64,000 nucleotides of DNA from positions 1 through 64,000 of the forward strand of contig NBIV01000162.1 of assembly GCA_003194525.1 (NCBI GenBank), written 5' to 3'. Both the position numbers and the translations under genes were made by a program. Shown here piece after piece: positions 1-9,483 of this stretch (positions are counted from its first letter, which is position 1; each line of letters starts with the position of its first letter). Origin of the DNA: Gracilariopsis chorda. Its lineage: Eukaryota > Rhodophyta > Florideophyceae > Gracilariales > Gracilariaceae. Under the pieces are notes generated by a model. The model saw only the letters and a list, made by a program, of their open reading frames with translations. It did not search any database and had not been told where the DNA came from.

Positions 1-1727
1 CTGCAGCGTGCTCTTCGGTTACGGTTCCTTCTACCAAGCGCGGTACTTGAGACTCCACTCGATACAGGCCAGTTGGATCCACGACGAGCGTTCTCATCAT
101 GGTTGGCCCGCCACCAGGAGCATGTTCAGGGAGAGGCCCAGCACCTGCGTGAGGAGCACTGACTGTGGCACTTCGGTTTCCTTGGTAACCACGTACGACT
201 ACTCCCTCTTGTGCTGCCTGCATGCTGATATCGACGGCGGTATCTGCATTTTGTTGTTGTTGTTGCGTGCTAAGCATGGATCGGTACCGCTCACGCACCA
301 CGTCTGGCTTGGGCTGGGTCACATCGTACAACTTGGGCACGATGTCTCGTACGTTGATGTCTTGAATGAACGCACGCAAATTGGCACGCGCATAGTGAGA
401 GGGATCCAAGGAAGGCGGACCAGTACCCCACAGAAAGCTGTAGCGCGTGTGGTTCTGGTTCTGCGCGGGCAGAGCGAGAGCTGCGTTGCCCTCAAGTCTG
501 AGAAAGGAGGGACCGCCTCCCGTCACATACGACATGTCCATGAGCGCTTGCGTCGTCGCGAAGAGCGTATTCAAGTTGAGGAAATGGCTGTGGAAGGCTC
601 TCAGGCTATAAAGACTGCGAACCAACTCACTGCTATGCCTTCTGCGGAACGTGACGCCCCATCCGGACATTCTTTTCATTCCACAGCACACTCCATTGGT
701 CTCTTGCCAAGCAAAAACACAACCGCAATACTTGCAGCTATGAATTTTCAATGTCCAGTCCGCGTACGGGCAGGAGGAGAGCGTGTGTGAGTGTTCGCCG
801 CATCTTCCGCATCGCCTTTGACCTGCAGTGGGAAGCGTCTCAAAACTCCGGCACGCTTGCACGGATGGCCGGATCATTCCTCGCCTGAACTGCCACGGAA
901 TCCCACGCATAGTACACGCGATAGAGTCCTCGATCAGGACGCCCAGCACAGTGGCAATGACCGTCATATCAAGCTGTTGCTGTGGCTGATGCTTCGGCTG
1001 GTGTGAGGGAGCCGGTTTGATCTCATCCGCTTCCACCTCCATCGGAATGGACATCTGTTGTTCTTCCTGTTCAGCTTGTGGCGACGCAGGCTGCGGCGGC
1101 GGGTGTGAGGGAGCTGGGGTGATCTCATCCTCTTCCACTTCCATCGGGACTGGCATCTGTTCTTCCTCTTTTTTCAGCTTGTAGCAGAGCAGGCTGCTGT
1201 GATGGCGGTGGCTGTGGAGGAGCAGGGATGATCTCATCCTCTTCCACTTCCATCGCAACCGGCATCTGTTTCTGCCAGGCCATCGGTGGAGGAGAAAGGG
1301 AGGCATCGGAGGCGGTGGAATGTGACTTGGAAGGCCTCTCACAAACTCCAGAAATCCAGGAAGTGGGCACGATGTCGGTAGATCTGTGGCAGCGGACTCA
1401 CTGGCTCCAGCGGCGCTTGTGCTAACTGCTGCTGCAACCGAAGTAGGTGCAGGAGTAATTTAGTCTTCTTCAACCACTGGAACAATAGGTCCTTGAACGT
1501 GTGTGCTCCGCTCTCATTTACTCCCAACTCATCTGGAGCTGGCAAGAGCTGGTGATCTTCGGGGTCTTCCAGCTCCTGCCCGTGCTCCACCACTGCCGAC
1601 GCGACGACCACCAGCGTTTTGCCTTGCACCGGCCTGCGTTCAACCTGGCACCTCCAGAATTGTCTCTGGCACCTCTTGAGTTAGATCGGACGCCACCAGA
1701 GTTTAGACGTCGCCCTCCTCTCTTCAT
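1..1727 (-). pseudogene. Helitron Rep-helicase N-terminal part (copy A)
   Basis: On the minus strand from an ATG at 1727 this encodes the same N-terminus as the frame at 56251. It has glycine/arginine-rich GGARxN-type repeats, then three acidic repeats of the form EVEEDEITPAP, then a cysteine-rich zinc-finger-like segment near 650-800. Compared with copy B it carries several single-base insertions (for example near 960, 1170 and 1275) that break the frame. The downstream HUH and helicase domains are outside the window. It is a broken duplicate of a transposon gene. Confidence 0.75.
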
Positions 1728-2780
1728 TTCAATTTTACCAGAAAAAAGGAAAAAAAAAAACAATTCTATGTTTTTTGTAAACTGTTTAAAAAATTTGCCA
1801 GAGTTCCAGAATAATTTCCAATATACCACAAAGTTGAAAGTGAAAAACTGGTTGCAGTTTGTTGCTTTGCACCCACCGGGCCTAGTCGCATGCAGCAATT
1901 AAAAAAACAAATTGCTGCAAGGCTTATATTTACCCCATGCAGTCGTGCGCAGCACAGCAACTCTCGACACACTCCTGTTGGATTATGACGGCGGAGTGTG
2001 CCCAGCCGGTTTTCAAGCCGTTTTGATGTTTAACCCGCGTCCGGTTGTAAGGATTGGTCTGCCTTTACTCACACACCGAAGTGTGCTTTCCGGCCCCAAG
2101 AGGTACGACACGGCGGCCGCCCCGGACCCTGCACAGCAAGCTGGTATTAGGTCCGGTAAACCCTCAGACTTCCTGATCGCCGTCAAACGACCAGTATACC
2201 ACAGAGGAGCACCTGACTTTTCCCAGATCCGTGGTACTTAGTGGGTTACTCTTGTGGCGACCTGCACACGAGCTCGGCCTTGCCTAGGTCCGAGGCCAGC
2301 AAACAGTGCCCAAAGTAGCAAAAGGTTACGACACTGCGCTACTGGCCAAGCCTGAATGGGATGGAAAATAGTGGTTAGGGTCAGCAAGCGAGATGCATTT
2401 GGCACTGCGCCAGTGCAGTATATACGTCTGTTGCAGGCAAGTCTGCAATGAAACTTCAGTATACACTGCACTGGCGCAGTGCAATTTGCCACGTGTTGGA
2501 ATGAACAGGCGGGGTTTTGCAGCTGAGTGGCTGGCACAACAATTTGATTGTATTGCAAGCCATTCAGCAGCCATTGCACAGTCAACTTGCAGCAGCAGCA
2601 GCAAATTAACTGAACGCTTTGCTGCTGCTGCTGAATTTTTTAATAGTGGGGAGGCGTTTGCGCCAAATGGGCGATTTGCATGCGCAAACGGGGGCGTGCA
2701 AAGCGAATTTGAGGCGCAACGCCTCCATCAATCAACCACACCCCCCTCATACATGTGTAAATCATTAAGAGTGGTTGAGA
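1..2780 (-). mobile_element. Helitron 1, copy A (5' part only)
   Basis: This is the 5' portion of a minus-strand Helitron identical in layout to the one ending at 57299. The 5' terminus on the minus strand reads TCTCAACC starting at 2780, preceded by A (complement of T2781). Helitrons begin with TC and insert between A and T. Just inside it lie a GGAGGCGTTKGCGCC-type inverted repeat, facing CAG and CTG runs (about 2589-2633) and a long imperfect palindrome (2402-2422 against about 2460-2483). The remainder, including the helicase, lies left of the window. Confidence 0.85.
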
Positions 2781-3178
2781 TGTACAAGTTTACACGCGCC
2801 CATGCGCTGCAGTCGGCCAGAGGCGAGTGCCACAAGTGGACACGCCACGCCCCATTGGCGCCTAGTGCAGGGCGGTAGTGCCTCCAAAAATTTCAGGGCA
2901 CCGCTCTCCAAACTAACAGCGCTGCTGCACTGTAATGTTCAGGCCTCTGGCCTCTATAGAAGGGCAAAGTCCAGTGCGCTACCTCACCCCCCTCTCAGAG
3001 TGAAGTGACTTCGCACACCATCTCAAGTGATCACCGGATCACAAGCTTACGCTAACTCACGTGTTTCTTTGGCTCACGCGATCTTCGTGCTTTTCGTCAG
3101 GCAGCGTCTTCGCAACTACGTGAACCAGAGAGCCCTGTGTATCGCGCAGTCATGTCGAATCGTTGCGACTGGTAACGC
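2781..3178. other. Flank between Helitron and hypothetical gene
   Basis: This short non-coding stretch joins the Helitron 5' end to the next open frame. A TATA-like CTATAGAAG lies near 2955 and could serve the hypothetical gene at 3179, but nothing else marks it as a promoter. The same sequence recurs at 57300-57697. Confidence 0.4.
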
Positions 3179-3793
3179 ATGCGAGAATCCTGCAAACAAC
3201 GCTACGACAGAGCTCTGCAGCGCGTGGGCTGGGCGTCCGATACGACAATGTCGTTCCCAATAGTCCATGATGGTCTGACCGAGACATACACATGGGTGAC
3301 TGAGGTCATCGGACTAATACGGAGTCTTGAATCTTACGGCGTAGAGAAGGTCACGATACGCGCTTCGTCATGCTTGACGATCTACGGTCACTGCCATCTG
3401 GCGAGTGTTCTCATGGACATGTGTGAACGCCTCGCGCATTTCGATCTCAAATTCTTGGACGAGCTCGCGCACAAAGTCGACATCGACTTCTTTTGCCATA
3501 CTGCAGACAAGACTTATCTAGCGTACACGCTAGGCGGCAATTTCATGTATTTCTTGACATCTTGGTTTGAAACACCCACCGGAGTAAACAGGAGATGTGT
3601 CTCCTTCATGAAATTGTGCCAATTGGAAAAGCTAATTCTCTGGACGGCGGCCCTCGAAGAGGTTCCTGCTGGCATGAATGTCGAGCACAACCAGTGCGTA
3701 CTACGTGCTCCCCGCACGTTTTACGTGATACCACCGACCATAGTTCTCAGCGAGAACAATCCTTGGGCCTTTCAACCATGCAGGCGCAAGTAA
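3179..3793 (+). CDS. Hypothetical protein, 204 aa (copy A, open)
   Basis: An ATG at 3179 opens a 204-codon frame ending at 3793. I do not recognise the family. The protein has no signal peptide or obvious membrane segment, several cysteines, and mixed alpha/beta-like composition. An upstream ATG at about 3152 is followed by a stop after seven codons, so a short upstream exon is possible but not shown. The duplicate at 57698 has lost 2 bases at the equivalent of about 3422 and is split, so only this copy could be functional. Whether it is a host gene or part of a mobile element is unresolved; it lies outside the Helitron ends. Confidence 0.4.
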   Translation: MRESCKQRYDRALQRVGWASDTTMSFPIVHDGLTETYTWVTEVIGLIRSLESYGVEKVTIRASSCLTIYGHCHLASVLMDMCERLAHFDLKFLDELAHKVDIDFFCHTADKTYLAYTLGGNFMYFLTSWFETPTGVNRRCVSFMKLCQLEKLILWTAALEEVPAGMNVEHNQCVLRAPRTFYVIPPTIVLSENNPWAFQPCRRK

Positions 3794-3848
3794 CAAGGAG
3801 ACTTCCTTGCGAGCAAACTCTCTCCTCAACACGCATGACGTGAGCAGA

Positions 3849-4090
3849 TCACGCTGTACATAACGCTTTCATGGCGCCAACTCGAGGGCATGTACCGACA
3901 CATATACCAGCTTCAGTACTTTTAACCCAGCTTCTGGGAATGTACAGAGCGTCCAAAGGAGTCGTTGAGAGCGGTGCCAACTTTGGTAACCGAGCGTAAC
4001 TGTCCGAGTTTGGAGCATACAGCATTGACAGAGTTAGCATATCATTGTTGCCATATCGGTAATACTTGGTCATCACCACCGGGTTCGGTC
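3849..4090 (-). pseudogene. Fragment of a secreted histidine-rich protein gene
   Basis: The minus-strand frame starting near 4090 reads PNPVVMTKYYRYG, then SMLYAPNSDSY, then LDALYIP. This lines up residue by residue with SPVVMHKYYTH, NLLFAPRSATY and LDALFIP near the N-terminus of the complete gene at 11413-13269. Homology starts about ten residues before the first methionine and weakens after LDALYIP, where the matching frame appears to shift. Only some 75 codons out of 618 are present, with no signal peptide and none of the histidine motifs. It is a relic of a paralogous gene that was present before the segment was duplicated. Confidence 0.75.
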
Positions 4091-4589
4091 GCGTTTCTTT
4101 TTACTCCCTGCACGTAAGCAGCGGATGGTCTCGGTATTTGTATTTTGGAATTTCCTATGCCACTACGGGCCGCAGGAAGAGCACAAATCCCACGATGTTT
4201 GACAACGACCAATTCCACTGAACCGCCCTGTTTCTTGCGCGTGTTAGACGTTACGGGTGATAACTAATCCTAACGAAAATCAAAACGTTCTAGCAACGTC
4301 TTTTCCCTCGTGTTTGTTGCTTCATGACAACATGCTGATCGAAATGCCTTGGCTTACGTACACTAGGGCGTGTACGTAGTTACATGATGATTGCGTAATT
4401 TCAATGCATCAGAGCTAGATCTATAAATTTCCAGCGTGCCATAGGGGACTGAATTGTTGGAGCAGGCAGCCCTGGATGTCAGCAAACTAGATATATACTT
4501 GCGTCAGGAAATACATAGACTTGCGTACGTAGCAAGAGAGTAGCTAAGCAGATACTCACGTAGTAAAACAATGACTAGAAACAAATGTA
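4091..4589. other. Unassigned spacer with a short palindrome
   Basis: No coding sequence is recognised. A perfect inverted repeat TACGTACAC / GTGTACGTA with a 6-base spacer lies near 4355-4380, and CGTAC-type motifs recur near 4520. These could belong to the end of the transposon that carries the next gene, but I could not find a matching partner end. Confidence 0.35.
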
Positions 4590-5940
4590 ATGACCAAGAA
4601 TAAGCATAAACACACATCTCATTGCACATCTGTATTTAAACCTCTTCTAATTTCCCTGAAGATCCGTCATGGGACTATATCAACTTCCCCAATTCCCTAC
4701 TCATTCATCCTCGACATTGATTTTTCCCACAATATTTTTGCCATGAATCTTATCACTTCTTCACATGACCCAAGCGCTCTTGAAATATTGGAAAATGCCT
4801 CTATCGAACGCAAAGAGGAATTTACAAAATTTTCGTTCGAGGACCAAAGCCCAAAATCCGATCAGGAAAACGATTCAGACAGCCCTATTTACGAAAGTTT
4901 CTATAATGAGGGTGGATCGGAAGCTATTTTAAAAATGTCAAGTTTTTCTGACAGAGCAAATGACTCCGTTTGGACTAGCATCCTAAAGATTGTGGTCGAA
5001 ACTTGGAACAAATTGGCCAAGGGATAACATTTTCTTTCAAGCCGAAGGATGTAATTTTCATGTTGTTTACGGTCTTTAAGCACGATGGACACTAGGTCTT
5101 CATGGGGAGTATTTTTGATATCAACAGACATAATTTTGAACGATTAATTATGAACTTCTTGACGATGACTGGTGTAGATGTATACAATGATTTCGTTGCA
5201 ACTGCCGATTCTAGTTAAACGATGGAGAGAATGATGCTGAATAATAATAGTTTTGCCAATTTTAAATTTGCCATGTATGCGACAGACGTCACATTTCAAC
5301 AATCATTTGGTCCATCGGGAAATTTGGCGGAGGGGAAGAACTATTATAGTGGTAAGCACCTCTTTTATAGATATAAGGTAGAAGTTTCTGTTTTTCCTAG
5401 GTATTGATATTGGTTGCGGTGAGCACGCTCTTAGTTCTGTTTCAGACATTGACTTTTTTAGGAAAGGATTAGAGAAGAGGGACATCAAAAAGATTATATC
5501 GCACGCTGGAATTCTATCAGAGAAATATGAACATCAATGGGCTGTAATAATGGATAAAGGTTATCAAGTTGCAGTTGAGCAAGTTCATGCTATTCATTCT
5601 AAGAAGAAGCCAAAATATGGAATTTTGTCAAGGAGCGAAGAAGTGAACACTGGTAAGATATCAAGCGACAAAATTATAGTAGAGAACTATTTTGGAAGAT
5701 TATGTCTTTTGTGGGTGGTTTTGTCCAACAAATATCGTTGGGCAGAGAATTTTTATGACAAAATAATTTTGTTTTGTTTGTCTATGACTAATTCACATAT
5801 TTTGTGGCATCCGCTGAGAGCAGATGATTTGGATTTTTACAACCGCTATAAGAATCGTCTCCATCATATTAGGCCACTTACTCAGTTTGTCGCTATTTCG
5901 TTAGTTCATCAAATAGTTCCGAAAAAGCTATAGAGAAATT
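4590..5940 (+). pseudogene. DDE transposase T1 (DDE_Tnp_4-like), broken
   Basis: This is a transposase gene of the eukaryotic IS5/PIF-like DDE type, cut into several frames. The first part (4590-5027) ends in an acidic SDSPIYESFYNEGG segment. The RNase H-like core follows: the first catalytic Asp in YATDVTFQ (5285-5287), the second in MDKGYQ (5553-5555), and the Glu in VENYFGR (5682-5684), 43 codons after the second Asp, which is normal for the family. The last frame, 5550-5933, is open and ends cleanly after a C-terminal LRADDLDFYNRY motif. The catalytic residues remain but stops and shifts lie between 5027 and 5550, so it is inactive as it stands. It is related to, but clearly diverged from, the next gene T2. 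Confidence 0.8.
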
Positions 5941-6089
5941 ATAGAAGCTGTAATCCTAGAATACTCACAGTATAAATGTGGCATAAGTGAGAAGAAAATA
6001 TTTTCAAACCTGTTTTTGAAATCAAACTGCAAAATGGTGCCAATTCGATTGCACCGAAAGAGTGGATGGGATGAGCAGTTGTAGCCTTA

Positions 6090-8240
6090 TTGCAGCCTTA
6101 TGTAGAAAAGCACAGAATCAATTCCCGAGATAGCAGTCTCAAGACTGTACCGATTGCATTCAGCACATTATGGCACTTACATACGGCAAAAACCGCAGCA
6201 CTAGCACTCCTGGCGGACAAAGCTGCAGAGCGGGCAGCAGAAATCAAAAAATACGAAGATGATACTGATCAACGTAGCACCGAAAACGAATCGGACTCTC
6301 AAAGTCCCGTTTTTGACTCCTTCTACGACAACTGAGGAAGCCAGAGTATACTCTGCATGACGAATTTTACAAGTGTCGAATTTGAAAAGCTAAACGGATT
6401 TCTAGTTGGACACATTATTAGTCGATAGAATGTGAGACACGGAAAACGGTGCAAATATGGACCCAAAGATTTGCTGTTTATGACTCTTTCAGGTCTAGAA
6501 CATGCTGAGCAGTGGGAATACATGGCTAAGATGTTCAATGTGGAAGGGCCCACATTCAAGAAGATGATCATATCCTTTGTCAAATTTGTGTCTGAGTACG
6601 CTTATGAACGGTTTGTTGAGGACTTAACGGAGAAGTACAATGTGGAGCTACTGAACGAAAAGAAGAGAATTTTCAAACACTACTCGTTCGCCTTGTATGC
6701 TACGGATGTAACCTTTCAAAAGAGCAAACGATCATCTGGGAATATTGGGGAAGGGAGGCTCTACTACAGTGGTAAGCATAAGCTGTATTGGTATAAGGTA
6801 GAGGTGAGTGTTCTGCCTCTCGGGCTTGCGCGCCACTGCTCTACCCATATGCCTGGCTCTATTTCTGACTTGGATATTTTCTACAAGAACCAACAGTAGC
6901 ACAAGAACAGTGTGTTCAAAAAGGAGGACGAAAAGAATATTATTGATGAAGAACTACATTCTGGTCTACATCAGGATATGTGGGCCCTACTCAAGTGCAG
7001 TGCCCTCAGAGAGGGACTCTTTGTACTTGGTGGATTTCCAGAATGTTTCGGTAATGTAGTCATTGCATGAACTACGACCACTAATGGTGGATTTGACACG
7101 TGGGACACGGAAGAGTCAATTGGCGGTTGGCCACAGTTGTGGGCATGAACCACAAAAGTGGAGTAATTTAGCTAATTCTATTTATTGTTTTTACACCCAT
7201 TTCTGGGATGGTTAGTACTTAGTGCGCCGGCGGGTTGCTCTTGCACCAGTAAACCTTCCCCAACAAGGGACCTCAACCTGGGGAATTGGCTCTAGACCTC
7301 ACCGCCTTCGCGTGTTCTCTACTCTTCTTTGGAGTGAAGCACCGTCGCATACAGGAAGTCTAACCCCCTTACCTATCTAAAGAACCCGAGTATTCGGATT
7401 GTTATTCCAGCTTTCTTGGCGTTCACTTTGTATAAGGTTTATTTACCGGCACTGCCGTTAGTCTTAGTCACGACACTTGTGACTCAGCTCCCCCTTATTT
7501 TTTCCCTTACAGGGTGGCTTTCCCGCTACCCACAGCTCGTGTTCGCGTGTGCCACTAAAGTGGAAACCTCACCTCTCTAGAGGACGACCATCCCCATACA
7601 CAGCTCCTGCGGATACCCCATTCTTGCCTCAACCTCCCTGCGCAAGTCGTGATGGTTGGCCTCGGCCTTACAACCCGACATAGTCGTGCCACTCCTGGGA
7701 GGGCTCTACCCAACTGGGCTCACCTCTAACGAGGTAACATCCCGAACGTTTTTCGGTGCGCTTCCGCTTCCGGGCATTGCACTACAGTGATTGTGAACAA
7801 GGGGTATCAAGGACTGCTAGAAGTGATTTGCGCAATTCACCCAAAAAAGACACCACGAAACGGGAGCCTTACAGTTGCTGAACGAAATGTGAATCGCAAT
7901 ACATCGAGCGATAGAACAATAGCCGAGAACTACTTTAGGCGCTTGTGTTTCTTATGGAAAATTTGTGGTTCTAAGTATCGCTGGAAGGAAGTCTACTATG
8001 ATCACTTCTTCTTCCTCGCAGTCTCTTTAACAAACATGCAGGTCAACTGGAATCAACTTCGTGCAGACCATGGAGAGTTTTATTGGAAGTACATACGAAG
8101 ACTCTATGGTATTGGAGAAGAACTTGTGAGAAGAGAAACGATTGTCAAAGGCTGTACCGGGAGTGCAAGAAACGCCGTATGGCTGTGGATTTTCGATCGT
8201 TGGCTGCGGTACATGAGAAACATAGCTCATATCCTGATGC
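6090..8240 (+). pseudogene. DDE transposase T2, interrupted by a 0.8-kb insertion
   Basis: This is a second transposase of the same family as T1, in tandem with it. The acidic SPVFDSFYDN segment matches T1's SPIYESFYNE. The frame at 6432-6899 holds the GPKDLLFM region and the first Asp in YATDVTFQ. The frame from 7787 holds NKGYQG, in which the second catalytic Asp has become Asn, and AENYF with the Glu. The coding sequence is split by an insertion at 6987-7786 exactly between codons for WA and VIVNKGYQ. Past about 8160 the expected tail continues in another frame. The Asp-to-Asn change and the insertion both argue that it is dead. Confidence 0.8.
6987..7786. mobile_element. 0.8-kb insertion inside transposase T2 (LTR- or MITE-like)
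   Basis: This non-coding block starts and ends with CTAC and sits between two adjacent codons of T2. Near its ends are imperfect inverted repeats TGCAGTGCCC (6996) and GGGCATTGCA (ending 7781), giving TG...CA borders. A solo LTR or a short non-autonomous DNA element would both fit. CTAC at each side (6987-6990 and 7782-7785) may be a 4-bp target duplication, but then the inverted repeats would not be strictly terminal. No coding potential is seen. It is present in both segment copies. Confidence 0.55.
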
Positions 8241-9074
8241 TGATTTTGACCCGTTTGAATAGAATTCCATTCCTATTGTCAATGTTGAGTGGCCACACTT
8301 TATGTAAACAAGATGGCGTTGGGTCCACATACCTGGGTGAAGCAAAGTTGCCAACTTCACCTACAGCCAGGAGAAAGGCACCCAGCCACCACCTAGAGTT
8401 GTGTACAAAGTGTGGCTTGGCGGTGCTCAAACCGAACTGCTCTTGTCTTCCATGTGTTCTCTCATTTCCTGGTTGATGACCATAGCCGCCCAGTTACTGG
8501 CCTTCCCGGTTTGGCCAGTTTGTTCTGCGAAGCGGGAGTCCTGCAACCCGGCGGCTTCATTAACAGCAGTTGTGGAGGCATGGACGCCGGACGCGACGAC
8601 ATGAATGTCAACTACAGGGGTGGCGGCGGCGCTCCACCCTTGGACGTTGCACCCGATAACGTTGGCGGTTATAGAGTTGGCGGTGACGGAGCAGATGAGC
8701 CGGAATTGCTCGCCGGCGGTCGCAGTGGCAGAGGGAGAGAGCCTCCACCGCCTGAAGTTCTGCCACAGGGCAGTGACGGCAGAGTTCGCACAACTGGCGC
8801 ACCTGACTGCACGGATCCCCACGGCGGCGGGGGTGGAGTGGGGGCTGCCGGAAGGGTAAACATCGTGCGGAATGGTATGGTGCCGGCGATCCTGTGGAGT
8901 GGCTGGATGAAAAGAGAGAGAGCAGTGGCTATTTTGTCAGAGAGCAACATCGGTAGCAGTGAACTAAACGCGCGAGAAATACCCGTGTGTAGAGCTGCGG
9001 TGACAAGAGGAAAAGTCGAGAGTGTGGCAGAAGCAACAAATGTGTCCGAAAAACGTGTTTAACATTAAAGGGGG
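8241..9074. other. GC-rich stretch without a recognised gene
   Basis: Long overlapping open frames on both strands here (for example 8412-9062 plus and 8427-8822 minus) are explained by high GC and runs of GGC/GGN. None shows a recognisable domain, and the plus-frame protein is low-complexity glycine/proline. I treat it as non-coding or very decayed. Confidence 0.4.
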
Positions 9075-9449
9075 TGTTACGGGCAGCGTTTTGTTTTGTT
9101 TGCGAGAAAATCTGCGGCCGAAACGGTTTCTAAGACAACATGAACATGAGTACCAAAAACAATGGCAGGAAAGAAACAGTAGCTTCAACAAACTTGTGCT
9201 CTGCACTTCATGGAGGTGGGGGAAGAGCGCTTGCTTCAGCTGCCGCCGCAGGAGACGGCGGAGGCGCGCGCGCTGCGGCTGTTGCCACAAGAGACGGGTG
9301 CCGCTGTGCGCGCGGCGGTTGTCTGCGCGTTGGCGCGGCGCGCTATAAAGGTATCCCTGAAAAGGCGGCTGCAAGCACTTGGCTGTTTGTTTGTTATGTG
9401 CCACCGGTTGGCGCTGTGAAGTGGCAGAGGAGGCCACGCGGCCTAGACA
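9075..9449 (+). mobile_element. LTR-like block (fossil)
   Basis: A 375-bp block begins TGTTACGGG and ends CTAGACA, giving TG...CA borders. A TATAAAG box lies about 100 bp before its end (9344-9350), and a TGGTGGCAGCG sequence, resembling a tRNA primer site, starts five bases after it. This is the expected layout of a 5' LTR and leader. No second copy in direct orientation and no gag-like frame follows within the segment, so it is at best a solo or severed LTR. It is duplicated at 63592-63966. Confidence 0.35.
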
Positions 9450-9483
9450 GTGTTGGTGGCAGCGAAAAGCTAGTACAGAAATA

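Larger units (their letters stand above)
1..9483. repeat. Segmental duplication, copy A
   Basis: This segment matches 54538-64000 in the same orientation over its whole visible length. The offset is 54537 at the left edge, 54519 near position 2300 and 54517 from about 3850 onward, so the copies differ by small indels, mostly single bases in homopolymers, plus scattered substitutions. By eye the difference is around 0.5-1%. Both copies share the same junction between the Helitron 5' end and its flank (2780/2781 here), so the Helitron inserted before the duplication. The left edge lies outside the window. The right edge cannot be set because the other copy runs off the window. An unresolved assembly repeat or two haplotypes joined end to end are alternatives to a real tandem duplication. 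Confidence 0.95.

Noticed and set aside
3849-4090. Gene fragment captured by the Helitron
   Set aside because: The Helitron 5' end is at 2780 with the expected A flank, so the fragment lies more than 1 kb outside the element.
6981-7787. The 0.8-kb block in T2 as a spliceosomal intron
   Set aside because: No GT...AG pair gives the expected reading frame across the junction, and borders with inverted repeats and CTAC on both sides fit an insertion better.
8412-9062. 216-codon plus-strand frame as a gene
   Set aside because: It is low-complexity Gly/Pro/Arg sequence driven by GC-rich repeats, with competing open frames on the other strand and no domain.
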